A program made the position numbers and the translations under genes. From Shewanella fidelis ATCC BAA-318 (lineage in GTDB: Bacteria; Pseudomonadota; Gammaproteobacteria; Enterobacterales; Shewanellaceae), in the NCBI RefSeq assembly GCF_000518605.1, contig NZ_JADX01000004.1, forward strand, positions 408,885 through 472,884: a stretch of DNA of 64,000 nucleotides. Reading direction: 5' to 3'. The notes under the pieces were generated by a model. That model worked only from the letters and a program-made list of their open reading frames with translations. It was not told where the DNA came from and searched no databases. Shown here piece after piece: positions 24,550 to 33,880 of this stretch; position 1 is the stretch's first letter, and the number at the start of each line of letters is the position of its first letter.

Positions 24550-25872
24550 ATGAGCTTCTTTGATAATGCTGTGATTATTTTACTCCTTATTGGAGTGAGT
24601 TGTTTTTTTTCAATGTCTGAGATCGCCCTTGCGGCTGCGCGTAAAATTCGTTTGCGTCAATTATCCAGTGAAGGTGATATTCGCGCTGATAAAGTGTTGT
24701 TATTACAAGAGCAACCCGGCAACTTTTTTACTGTAGTGCAAATTGGCCTAAATGCGGTTGCTATTATGGGCGGTATTGTAGGTGAGTCTGCGTTTACGCC
24801 ACATATTCACGCATTTTTATCGTCATGGTTAACTGGCCCTTGGCTGGATAAAACCAGTTTCTTGCTTTCGTTTGCGCTTGTTACCAGCTTATTTATTTTA
24901 ATCGCAGATCTTATTCCTAAGCGCTTAGCGATGGCATTCCCTGAAAAAGTGGCAATGACCTTTGTTGGCCCAATGATGGTGTGTATTTTGGTGTTAAAGC
25001 CATTGGTATGGTTTTTTAACGGTTCTGCTAACTTAGTTTTTCGAGTATTTCAGGTGCAAACTGCTCGCAATGATGCGGTGACCTCAGATGATATCTACGC
25101 GGTGATGGATGCGGGAGCTGAAGCTGGTGTGCTAGATAAAGGCGATCAGCTGATGATGGAAAAAGTGTTTGAGATGCAAAGTATTCCTGTGACTGCTGCT
25201 ATGACTGCTCGCGACAGCTTAGCTTACTTTTTACTGCAAGATAGTGAAGAGGAGATTAAGGCCAAAATTGCAGAGCAGCCGCACTCAAACTTTTTGGTTT
25301 GCGATGAACAACTCGATACTGTTGTGGGTATTGTTAATGCCAAAAAGTTACTGATTTATTTGATTAATGGCGAAAAAATAAGCCTCAAAGATAAAAACTT
25401 AGTCACTAACTGCTTTATTATTCCTGACACTTTGAGCCTATCGGAGTCTATGGATTATTTTAAAAATAGCCGTGCCGATTTTGCAATTGTGATGAATGAA
25501 TACTCGTTAGTCGTCGGGGTGGTGACCGCGAAAGATCTGCAAGACGCAGTGATGGGCGCTTGGTCTTTACCTGAAAGCGAAGAGCAGATTATTGCTCGAG
25601 ATGAACGTTCTTGGTTAATGGACGGTGTGACCCCGATAATTGATGTTATGCGAGCGCTTGATATTGAGGAGTTTCCACAAAATCATAACTATGAAACCAT
25701 TGCGGGTTTCATGATGTTCATGCTTCGTAAGATCCCTAAGTGTACAGATTCAGTGATACATGCTGGCTATAAGTTTGAAGTGGTTGATGTTGACAGTTAC
25801 AAAGTTGATCAGCTGTTAGTGACCAAAATTGATGAGCTGCAAGTGAATGAGGTTTTGGAGATTAAAAGTTAG
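24550..25872 (+). CDS. paeA: CNNM/CBS-domain transporter PaeA (YtfL)
   Basis: An inner-membrane protein of 440 residues. The N-terminal DUF21/CNNM domain (about 1-180) has the family opening SCFFSMSEIALAAARKIRLRQ-type pattern at residues 18-38 and FFTVVQIGLNAVAIMGGIVG. A CBS pair (about 205-330) and a CorC/HlyC C-terminal domain (about 345-435) follow. From memory the sequence tracks E. coli YtfL closely (DDIYAVMDAGAEAGVL; SWLMDGVTPIIDVMRALDI), which has been reported to export cadaverine and putrescine and was renamed PaeA. AGG six bases before the ATG supports the start. It lies alone, convergent with the GGDEF-EAL gene. Confidence 0.9.
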   Translation: MSFFDNAVIILLLIGVSCFFSMSEIALAAARKIRLRQLSSEGDIRADKVLLLQEQPGNFFTVVQIGLNAVAIMGGIVGESAFTPHIHAFLSSWLTGPWLDKTSFLLSFALVTSLFILIADLIPKRLAMAFPEKVAMTFVGPMMVCILVLKPLVWFFNGSANLVFRVFQVQTARNDAVTSDDIYAVMDAGAEAGVLDKGDQLMMEKVFEMQSIPVTAAMTARDSLAYFLLQDSEEEIKAKIAEQPHSNFLVCDEQLDTVVGIVNAKKLLIYLINGEKISLKDKNLVTNCFIIPDTLSLSESMDYFKNSRADFAIVMNEYSLVVGVVTAKDLQDAVMGAWSLPESEEQIIARDERSWLMDGVTPIIDVMRALDIEEFPQNHNYETIAGFMMFMLRKIPKCTDSVIHAGYKFEVVDVDSYKVDQLLVTKIDELQVNEVLEIKS

Positions 25873-25920
25873 CTTCTAACTGTGAATAATGAGCCTATAC
25901 TCAGCTTGAAAGCGCTAATG

Positions 25921-28071
25921 TTAGGCTCTTAACTGGGATTGATGGGTTAAGCATTGCTCATGAGCTCCAGCCGGTTTAGGTCGAAGCTGTTTGTTATAGT
26001 TTTTCGCAAATGCTTCAAACTCATCTGCTTCTGCGGGACGATTAAAATGGTAACCTTGGTAGTTATTACAACCTATTTGGTGAAGTAAATACTGCTGTTC
26101 AGCACATTCAACCCCTTCAGCAATAACATCAAACTTTAAGCTGTTAGCAAGGTTAACAATAGTCTGCGATATTGCCATATCGCTACCATCTTTAATTATG
26201 TCTTTAATAAAGGATTTATCAATTTTCAACTCTGTGAGTGGCAATGACTTTAGGTAGCTAAGCGATGAGAAACCGGTTCCAAAATCGTCTAGGGAGAATT
26301 GCACTCCAACGCTCGCTAGTTCATTCATCACTGCGATAGTGGCATCGATATTTTCGATAAAGGTACTTTCTGTTATTTCTAATTTTAACTTGCCAGATTT
26401 TATCTTGAATTGGCTTACAAGCTGGATTACGTAGCTGCTAAACCCCTCATGTAATAACTGTGCTGAACTTACATTTACAGATAGAGTTAATTGACTAAAT
26501 TCGGGAATGCTTGCCCATTGCTGCAATTTTTTACAGCCATCATGCAGTACTTTTTCCCCTACTAAAACGATTAAGCCCGTTTCTTCGAGTTGAGGAATGA
26601 ATTTATCAGGGGAAATAATCCCCTGTTCTGGGTGAAACCAGCGAAGTAAAGCTTCGGCACCAACGACTCCGCTGTGATTGGATACTTGTGCTTGGTAAAA
26701 GAGATTAAATTCATCGTTAAGTACCGCTCGCTCTAAATCATTTTCCATCTGTTTACGCTGTAGGATTTCGATTTGCATTTGAGGATCGTAGAAACTGATA
26801 TTGTTGCGGCCAGACTCTTTAACTTTATACATGGCTAGCTCTGCTTGTTTGATTAAGTCTTCAATGTAAACTGCTTCGCCATTAAATAAGGTCATGCCGA
26901 TACTGGCAGTTAGCTTAAATGCAGTGCTATTGAGGGTTAAAGGCATTTGGATTTTTTGTATCAGTTTCCTAGCTATAGATTTTACATGTTTCATTGCTTC
27001 AAGTTTGTCGTTGGAGATATGAGGCAGGAACACCATGAATTTATCGCCACTAAGTCTACAAGCTGTTGCTTCTAGTTCGATATTACTACTAATCCTATCA
27101 GCAAGGGCTCTTAGTACTTGATCGCCCACATTGTGGTTATTGAGAGCATTTACGGATTTGAAGTTGTCTATGTCAACAAAGAGCAATGATGCATAAGATT
27201 TTAATTTACGGTTTAGTACTAATGACTGACAGACTCTATCTTCGAGCAAACGTCGATTAGGGAGTTTGGTGAGTTGATCAAAGTATGCAAGCTCATAGAT
27301 TTTTGTTTCAGACTTTTTTGTTTGGGTTATATCAATATTGGTGCCAACTAAGCGTATGGCAATACGCTGACTATCAGTAATGACTTTAGCTGACGCTTGT
27401 ATATGTCTGATTTCACCATCGCCTCGAATGATACGAAATTCGCTTTCAAAATTCTCACCAGTTCTAACAGCTTTATTAAAATCATCGACGGCTTGAGCAA
27501 GGTCTTCAGGATGTACACTATTTTCCCATACGTTATATGCCGCTTGGGTTTGATTAGGACAGATGCCATATATTTTGTACATCCAGCTATCCCAATGCAG
27601 CGATTGGGTTTTCAGATCGTAGTCCCAAATCCCTATTTGAGCAGCGTTCACTGCAATAGATAAACGTTGCTGGCTTTTAATTAGTTCTTCTTTGGCAAGT
27701 ACCTCTTCGTGACTCACCATGAGATAGTCGGTGTCATTTATGCGGATTTTGTTGGCAGATAATTGAAAGAAATGATTACAATCTTTGTCTTCACAATGAT
27801 ATTCAATCTTTATGTAATCAATATCTTGGTTGAGTATTTTTTTTAAGCTTTGGGGTATACAAGTTTGAGAGCCTTGGCTACACAATTGTAAATAATCGAT
27901 ACCAATCCAATTACTAATATTGAAATGTTTGAAACAGGCAAACTCTTTCCAACTACTGTTGACTAGTCGGATCACTCCCGCTGAATCGATGATTGCGATT
28001 GGATAAGATAGTAGATCAATGACTTCAATGTATTGACTGTTTTCAAGGGGATTATGGCATATCTGATTCAC
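25921..28071 (-). CDS. PAS-PAS-GGDEF-EAL protein, probable c-di-GMP phosphodiesterase
   Basis: A protein of 716 residues with two PAS domains (about 15-110 and 130-255, the second with a PAC segment IRGDGEIRHIQA), a GGDEF domain (about 262-430) and an EAL domain (about 440-695). The GGDEF signature reads LSGDKF instead of GGDEF, so cyclase activity is unlikely. The EAL domain keeps its signatures: EALLRW near residue 472, LEITEST, DDFGTGFSSL, LKIDKSFI and AEGVE. It should hydrolyse c-di-GMP, perhaps with the degenerate GGDEF as a GTP sensor. No transmembrane helix is seen. It starts with GTG. It lies on the same strand as the REC-EAL gene, but 263 bases separate them. Confidence 0.93.
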   Translation of the reverse strand: MNQICHNPLENSQYIEVIDLLSYPIAIIDSAGVIRLVNSSWKEFACFKHFNISNWIGIDYLQLCSQGSQTCIPQSLKKILNQDIDYIKIEYHCEDKDCNHFFQLSANKIRINDTDYLMVSHEEVLAKEELIKSQQRLSIAVNAAQIGIWDYDLKTQSLHWDSWMYKIYGICPNQTQAAYNVWENSVHPEDLAQAVDDFNKAVRTGENFESEFRIIRGDGEIRHIQASAKVITDSQRIAIRLVGTNIDITQTKKSETKIYELAYFDQLTKLPNRRLLEDRVCQSLVLNRKLKSYASLLFVDIDNFKSVNALNNHNVGDQVLRALADRISSNIELEATACRLSGDKFMVFLPHISNDKLEAMKHVKSIARKLIQKIQMPLTLNSTAFKLTASIGMTLFNGEAVYIEDLIKQAELAMYKVKESGRNNISFYDPQMQIEILQRKQMENDLERAVLNDEFNLFYQAQVSNHSGVVGAEALLRWFHPEQGIISPDKFIPQLEETGLIVLVGEKVLHDGCKKLQQWASIPEFSQLTLSVNVSSAQLLHEGFSSYVIQLVSQFKIKSGKLKLEITESTFIENIDATIAVMNELASVGVQFSLDDFGTGFSSLSYLKSLPLTELKIDKSFIKDIIKDGSDMAISQTIVNLANSLKFDVIAEGVECAEQQYLLHQIGCNNYQGYHFNRPAEADEFEAFAKNYNKQLRPKPAGAHEQCLTHQSQLRA

Positions 28072-28334
28072 AGCATACTATTCCTTCAGTCTATGTGAGT
28101 ATGGCTCCGCATTATCGAAAACTGGGCGACGACTATCCTTTCGATCTAGTTATTTAAATGATAACGCTGCAACTAAAGATTAGCTTATAAGTTGGTATTG
28201 TGCAGTTTTATTGCAGTTTAAGTGGTGTTAGTTGGCTGGATTCTGCGGCAGACAGAAAAAGGTCTTATTCATTGGACGTATGGCCCTTAAGATGTTGTCA
28301 CTGCACTACCATTAATACTTAGCTGCAGCTAAGG

Positions 28335-29543
28335 TTAATTTGTTAATTGCAGTTTTATTACTTTCAGCTGCCAGTCATTATGCCATTGCTTTAATCGGTC
28401 AATGGGCATTGGAGGTGCAATAAAATACCCCTGTGCTAACTTGCAACTAAGTTGCTGCAGGTGACGCCATAGGGCTAATGATTCAACTCCTTCAGCGACA
28501 GAGTTTAGCTGTAAACGCTGGCTCAATAATAAGCAGGCTTCTACGATAGCAGCGGCGGTTTTATTGCTCTCCATTGGCCTTATAAAGCTCATATCGATCT
28601 TTAACGAGTCAAAAGGTAGGGTATCTAGCAAAGATAGTGAGGAATAACCTGTACCGAAATCGTCGATAGATAGATTGAAGCCATGCATTGCTAGACGCGA
28701 AGCAGACTCTAATCCACGACCTGTATTTTCAAGGGCGTCAGACTCTGTGATTTCAAAGTAAATCTTTTGGCTTAGGTGTGGATATTCATCAACAATGGCA
28801 AGGATATTATTGACAAAACTGTCATGCATTAAGGTGGTTGGAGTGATGTTGATAGCAACCGGCCTATCTTGCAGTGCTTGCTGGTTCTGAAGAATATACT
28901 CAATGCTAAGTAGTGCTAATTCAGCATCTTTCTGCATTTTACTCAACAGTGGTAAAAAGCTTGCTGGTGGAAGAACTCCTAATACTGGATGAATAAAGCG
29001 AATGAGTGCTTCACAGCTAAACCAGTCACCATTTTCGAGTGTGACTAATGGTTGAAAGTAAGGTTGGATCCATCCCTGTTGTAAAGCGTGGTTTAGCTCT
29101 TTTTCTGTAAAATCTTTATTTTTGATTGTATGCGGACCTGAGAATACAGCGTTTTTTTGCTGCTCTATACTCGCTAAAGTGAGCAATTCTTTTAATGTGG
29201 TTATTTTTATCGGCTTATTGATAGCCCCTATCACTTTTAGATGATAGCTCAAACACATTTTTTGCACGGTATTTAGCACAATATCACTGCTGGCACTGGT
29301 AATAATAATTGAACCATTAAATGATTGTTCACTTAAGTAGCTAAGGAAGGTGATACCATCCATTTCTGGCATTTTTAGGTCACAAAGCAATACATCAGGG
29401 TTGAAGTTTGCCATCATTGCCAATGCTTCTTTGCCCGAGGCGGCTGTGGCTACTTCACCAATAATCGGTTGCTCAATTAACGCAAGCTGCATTAGCATCG
29501 CTTCACGCTGAAATTCATGATCTTCAATAACTAGCACTTTCAT
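28335..29543 (-). CDS. Response regulator with EAL output domain (VieA-like without HTH)
   Basis: A protein of 402 residues. The receiver domain (1-120) has the acidic pair E7-D8, the phosphoacceptor D55 in LLCDLKMPEMDG and the conserved Lys near 110. The EAL domain (about 155-395) keeps EALIRF near residue 176, FEITESD, DDFGTGYSSLS, LKIDMSFI and AEGVE, so phosphodiesterase activity is expected. The chain ends without the HTH domain present in V. cholerae VieA. The ATG directly follows the stop of the hybrid kinase gene, so the two are co-transcribed and probably translationally coupled; the kinase is the likely phosphodonor. Confidence 0.94.
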   Translation of the reverse strand: MKVLVIEDHEFQREAMLMQLALIEQPIIGEVATAASGKEALAMMANFNPDVLLCDLKMPEMDGITFLSYLSEQSFNGSIIITSASSDIVLNTVQKMCLSYHLKVIGAINKPIKITTLKELLTLASIEQQKNAVFSGPHTIKNKDFTEKELNHALQQGWIQPYFQPLVTLENGDWFSCEALIRFIHPVLGVLPPASFLPLLSKMQKDAELALLSIEYILQNQQALQDRPVAINITPTTLMHDSFVNNILAIVDEYPHLSQKIYFEITESDALENTGRGLESASRLAMHGFNLSIDDFGTGYSSLSLLDTLPFDSLKIDMSFIRPMESNKTAAAIVEACLLLSQRLQLNSVAEGVESLALWRHLQQLSCKLAQGYFIAPPMPIDRLKQWHNDWQLKVIKLQLTN

Positions 29544-32500
29544 TTATAGTTGTTCCACTTCAGCTGTTATTTGATCAATACAATGGATTAGCTGACTCAA
29601 TAGCTGCTGACACTGAGTAATGTTTTTTGCAATGGCCGCAGCCTCCAGTTCTTTTGATACTTGTGCTAATGGTTGAGACTCAATCACGCCAGCAGCTCCC
29701 TTAAATCTGTGGGATATATGGGCAATCATTTCAAAGCTAGCAGTGGTTACTGCTTGTTTTAGTTGTGGAGTATCTTGCTGTGCTGTCGCAATAAATTTGC
29801 TTAGCAAGCTCTTACAGATTGCCATATCACCAAAGTTAATCATAAGAGCCTCTATATCAACAGCCAGTACTACAGAGTCTAGATCGCTATCTGAAATTTG
29901 TTCATTATTCGTTTTTAGTTCCTCAACTGCTGTAACAGCTAAAGGCTTTTCAGCAGTATCACCTAGGTGTTTTTGTAACACTTTTTGTAATTGGCTTAGG
30001 CTGATCGGTTTGATCAAGTAGTCATCAAAGCCTAAATCTTGACAGCGATCTCTTTCACTGGAAATTGCATTAGCTGTAAGTGCGACAACCGGTAAAGGTG
30101 CTACTAAGTTAGCTCGCTCTGTTTCGCGAATAATTCTAACCAAACCATAACCGTCAAGTTCTGGCATATGGCAATCAGTCAGTAATAAATTGTACTTTTG
30201 CTGTTGGTAGGCTGCTAACGCCTGTCTTCCATCTTCGAATATATCCGCAAAGTATCCTAGTTTTGTTAGCTGCATTCGGATAACGTCTTGGTTAATTGGG
30301 TGGTCTTCAGCAACTAAAATTAACTTGTTTTGAGCAATAGCTTGATCACGAGTGAGTGTTAAACTAGGTGTGGTGTTAGCATTCGCAAATTTGGATTCAA
30401 AGAAATCTGGTTTAGTAATCAAATGTAAAAGATGCTCAGGGATTAGCGGCGTAATTGATAGAGCCCAACCAAGACTTGCAGGCGTTGGTGACAACATACT
30501 TTGGTTTTTTAGTAAAATAATTTGTATGTGCGGAATGCAACGTTTCAACCAGCTGAGCGTAATACCTTGCTGAGTACACCATTGATTATCAATAAGCAAA
30601 ACGTCTACTTTGCTACCTGTTGCCCAGGTAGCGAGAGACATTTTATTTTCAAGAGCGGATAGATCTAACGCGCTACAGTGCCAACTCTTTAGGTAATCAT
30701 TGAGCAAATCATAACTGTTAGGATCGCTAACAAGAATGCCACAGTGTTTATTGATTTTTGTTGGAATTTCAACCGCTACAATTGGACAACTCAAGTTGAA
30801 CCTGAATGTACTTCCTTGGCCACGAGTACTGCTCACAGAAATCTCGCCCCCCATGAGGTGCACGAGTTGCTGGCAGATCGATAGGCCTAACCCAGTACCA
30901 CTAAAGCGTCGTTCACTGCTTAAATCTACCTGTTCAAACGGCAGAAATAGCTTATCAATATCACATTCAGAAATTCCTATTCCGGTATCAGTTACAGCGA
31001 AGCTAATTGTTTGCTGTTCATCGCTAGCTTTCAATAAGTCTATTGAAAGCCAAATCTCACCTTCGCTTGTGAATTTTGAGGCGTTGTTAAGCAGGTTATT
31101 TAGTACTTGTTTTAATCGTAGCTTATCAAGCTGCACTGAATAGGCTAATTGCGGATCTAACCATAGATTAAATTTCAGGCCTTTGCGTTCAACATGAGCA
31201 ATATGGGGTTGAACAAGTTCGCAGATAAAACTGCTTAGATGGCAATCTGTTGGAGTCAGTATTAGTTTTCCAGCTTCAATTTTTGAAAAATCTAGAACAT
31301 CATTGACGATGTTTAGCAAATTATTACCTGAGTGGGTAAGGTTTTTGTGGATCCCGTATAACTCTTTACTGTTTAAATGCGGTGTCATCAGCTCAAGTAA
31401 ACTTAAAATACCACTAATCGGCGTGCGAATTTCATGGCTCATCATGGCTAAAAAGCGTGATTTAGCCTCTGCAGCGGCTTCTGCAAGTTGGCGAGCCTCG
31501 TTAAGCTCGGATTGCTTTTGCTTCAATAAAGAGATATCGACTAAGGTAAATGTCCAGTGTCTATTTTTACTGACTAGAGTACAAATACCCGTAACTTGAA
31601 ACCAAGATGACTGGCCGTTAATGTTCAACTTTAGCGTAGTGTATAGTGAATCTGAAAAGCGTGACTCTTGAATATCATTCAGAAAGTCATGTTCTTCGGC
31701 ATGTTCACTAAGAAACTCCATTAATAGGTGCGGACTTTGATAAAGCTGCTCTGGTGTAAGGCCTAAATATTTCTCGATATTACTGCTGACGTAACTCCAA
31801 GAAATATCATTAATATCGTCACCATAACGTACAAGCTGCGCGACAATGCCACCAAAGTTACTATTTACGAGCCTGAGCTCTTTTTCTACGCTATGCCTTT
31901 GGGCTATTTCTGCTTTTAGTTTTCTATTTGAATAAACAATAATAAGAAGCGTGCTTAATACGCCCCCAATGATTAATAATAACCAACTTGGAATACTGTT
32001 AAACGAAAATTCACTGTTGATTTTAACGTCATTCCATTTGTGGTTAATGGCTTGCATCTCTTCTTCTGCAATTGACGTATGCGCTTTATTTAGGATTGAA
32101 AGCAAAGTGTTTTTTGTTTTATTCACACCAAAACTGATAGCACGGCTATGATCACCAACGGGGTCATTTATTATTTTTAATTGGCCAAAGTAACGTGGGC
32201 TTATCAGCCTATTGGCTTTTGACAGCGGCAATACCGCAACGTCTACATTTTTATCCAGTACTGCAGTTAATAGTTGCTCCGTTGAATCAAATTTATATTC
32301 TTGTGCTGCTGGAAAAAATGGTTGGATATTAGTTAATTTTTTATGGCCACTAAGCACACCTAGCCTACGAGTCTTACTTAAGGCTAAGGTATTTGAATTA
32401 ATTGAACTTACAGCAATCCAAGGATCCTGGACATAGGCAGAAGTACAGTTTATGTAAGGAATGCTTTGTTCTTTACATGTATAAGAGAGCACAAGGTCAA

Positions 32501-33509
32501 AATCACCGTTAACTAACTCACTTGCAATATCGTTACCGGAGTAAGCGGTTGGCACGATTATAAGATTGAGTCGTTTAGCCATGATTTTTAATATGTCTGC
32601 ACTCATTCCATCCATTTCACCTTTTTCATTAGTAAACGCGAAAGGGTAGTTGTTAGGAGAGTAAAGTACTTTAATGTTGCGCTTTTCACGAATGGCACAG
32701 ATCTCTTCATCAGTAAGGTTTAGTTCGTGTTGTTGATAGACATAGCGACTTTGAGACTTGGTAAGCCAAACTTCGTAAAGCTCATTGAATGTCTTATTCG
32801 AGATTAATTTAAGACCTGTGTTTAGCTCATCGATAAGTTTTTGATTTTTATATAAGCCTGCAAAATGCAAATGATCAAACGGCATATCCTGTAATAAACT
32901 GATATTAAGATCATCTGGCGCATTTTGATGTGTGAACAGGTAGTCTAAGGTAATTGCATTACCGACATAAGCATCAACGTAGCCCTTTACCACAGCAGAA
33001 TATGCATCTTGGCTTCCGGGGTAATTACTCAACTCAATTTGGCTTGCGGTTGCTCTAAGTAATACTTCATTGATTGCAAATCCAGCTTCGGTTGCAATAT
33101 GTTGGTCTTTTAATTCAAGCAAACTATTAATATTGGCTTCATGGGTAATCACCGCATTAGGAACTAACATGATAGGTGAGCTGAAGCTTAGCCAAGTGAC
33201 TCTTTCGGGGGTTTTAGACGCCCCCATAACGATATCGACCTCTCCATGGCGCAGTGCTTGATTGACTTCTGCGTAGCTGGGATAGGTCAACACCTCAATT
33301 TGATAGCCACTGTTTTTGGCGATCTCTTGAAATATCGCAGGCAATAAACCAATGACTTTTTTCTCTTTGCTGACATAAGTGAAGGGTTGCCAATCGAATG
33401 TTGGATAGCCAACTCTAACAACGCGCTCTAACTCAGGCTTGTTAGTTTCTTGTGCCAAGATATTGAATGAGGAAAATAGAAAGAAAAATACGATTAATGC
33501 CTGACGCAT
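29544..33509 (-). CDS. BvgS/VieS-like unorthodox hybrid sensor kinase
   Basis: A multidomain kinase of 1321 residues. A signal peptide (1-19) is followed by two periplasmic SBP_bac_3 venus-flytrap domains (about 28-258 and 265-495), a transmembrane helix (about 505-527), a PAS domain (about 545-665), HisKA with the phospho-His near 691 (MMSHEIRTPISG), HATPase_c (NNLLNNASKFT, DTGIGI, GTGLGLSICQQL), a receiver domain (Asp near 1110 in DCHMPELDGYG) and a C-terminal Hpt domain (His near 1265 in ISHRFKGAAGV). The full His-Asp-His relay would end on the REC-EAL protein encoded immediately downstream. CAGGTG precedes the ATG by five bases. The periplasmic ligand is unknown. Confidence 0.95.
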   Translation of the reverse strand: MRQALIVFFFLFSSFNILAQETNKPELERVVRVGYPTFDWQPFTYVSKEKKVIGLLPAIFQEIAKNSGYQIEVLTYPSYAEVNQALRHGEVDIVMGASKTPERVTWLSFSSPIMLVPNAVITHEANINSLLELKDQHIATEAGFAINEVLLRATASQIELSNYPGSQDAYSAVVKGYVDAYVGNAITLDYLFTHQNAPDDLNISLLQDMPFDHLHFAGLYKNQKLIDELNTGLKLISNKTFNELYEVWLTKSQSRYVYQQHELNLTDEEICAIREKRNIKVLYSPNNYPFAFTNEKGEMDGMSADILKIMAKRLNLIIVPTAYSGNDIASELVNGDFDLVLSYTCKEQSIPYINCTSAYVQDPWIAVSSINSNTLALSKTRRLGVLSGHKKLTNIQPFFPAAQEYKFDSTEQLLTAVLDKNVDVAVLPLSKANRLISPRYFGQLKIINDPVGDHSRAISFGVNKTKNTLLSILNKAHTSIAEEEMQAINHKWNDVKINSEFSFNSIPSWLLLIIGGVLSTLLIIVYSNRKLKAEIAQRHSVEKELRLVNSNFGGIVAQLVRYGDDINDISWSYVSSNIEKYLGLTPEQLYQSPHLLMEFLSEHAEEHDFLNDIQESRFSDSLYTTLKLNINGQSSWFQVTGICTLVSKNRHWTFTLVDISLLKQKQSELNEARQLAEAAAEAKSRFLAMMSHEIRTPISGILSLLELMTPHLNSKELYGIHKNLTHSGNNLLNIVNDVLDFSKIEAGKLILTPTDCHLSSFICELVQPHIAHVERKGLKFNLWLDPQLAYSVQLDKLRLKQVLNNLLNNASKFTSEGEIWLSIDLLKASDEQQTISFAVTDTGIGISECDIDKLFLPFEQVDLSSERRFSGTGLGLSICQQLVHLMGGEISVSSTRGQGSTFRFNLSCPIVAVEIPTKINKHCGILVSDPNSYDLLNDYLKSWHCSALDLSALENKMSLATWATGSKVDVLLIDNQWCTQQGITLSWLKRCIPHIQIILLKNQSMLSPTPASLGWALSITPLIPEHLLHLITKPDFFESKFANANTTPSLTLTRDQAIAQNKLILVAEDHPINQDVIRMQLTKLGYFADIFEDGRQALAAYQQQKYNLLLTDCHMPELDGYGLVRIIRETERANLVAPLPVVALTANAISSERDRCQDLGFDDYLIKPISLSQLQKVLQKHLGDTAEKPLAVTAVEELKTNNEQISDSDLDSVVLAVDIEALMINFGDMAICKSLLSKFIATAQQDTPQLKQAVTTASFEMIAHISHRFKGAAGVIESQPLAQVSKELEAAAIAKNITQCQQLLSQLIHCIDQITAEVEQL

Positions 33510-33581
33510 TTGGTCACCTGAAATGGGATAGCTACTAAAAAATCAAATTACTTTATTGCACTTAGCTGCGAGAGTTGATGG

Positions 33582-33597
33582 TGATGAATATTCATCA
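33582..33597. promoter_or_regulatory. Perfect 16-base palindrome upstream of the hybrid kinase gene
   Basis: TGATGAATATTCATCA is a perfect palindrome 72 bases upstream of the kinase start. Its position fits an operator, but no regulator can be assigned. Confidence 0.4.
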
Positions 33598-33823
33598 AGA
33601 TCGTTGAGTTTTTGCGGCTGGTGTCGATATTTATTGCTACTAAAGCTACAAAAGGCAGAGCTTTTAGTTTAAATCAGCATGGGTGCGCGTATTGTATAGG
33701 TTAAATAATTACTGTCGATATCAAGCTGAGAAATATATTGTCAGTTAGATCGCAAATTTGAAGTGTTTTTGGTAATGACAATAGTGGACATGTTTGCTTT
33801 TTCAGGCAAAGCTAGCGAGCAAC

Positions 33824-33858
33824 AAAAAGGCCAAACTTGACAAAGTTTGGCCTTTTTA
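33824..33858. terminator. Terminator after pepA
   Basis: AAAAAGGCCAAACTT and AAGTTTGGCCTTTTT arms around about four bases, with an A run before and a T run after. It ends leftward pepA transcription and would also stop rightward reads into pepA. Confidence 0.88.
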
Positions 33859-33880
33859 ATCGTTATTGGCTATTTAGATA

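Larger units (their letters stand above)
33510..33880. other. Non-coding stretch between pepA and the hybrid kinase gene
   Basis: 371 bases. It holds the pepA terminator at 33824-33858 and a 16-base perfect palindrome at 33582-33597, described separately. The promoter of the leftward kinase operon must lie here. Confidence 0.5.
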
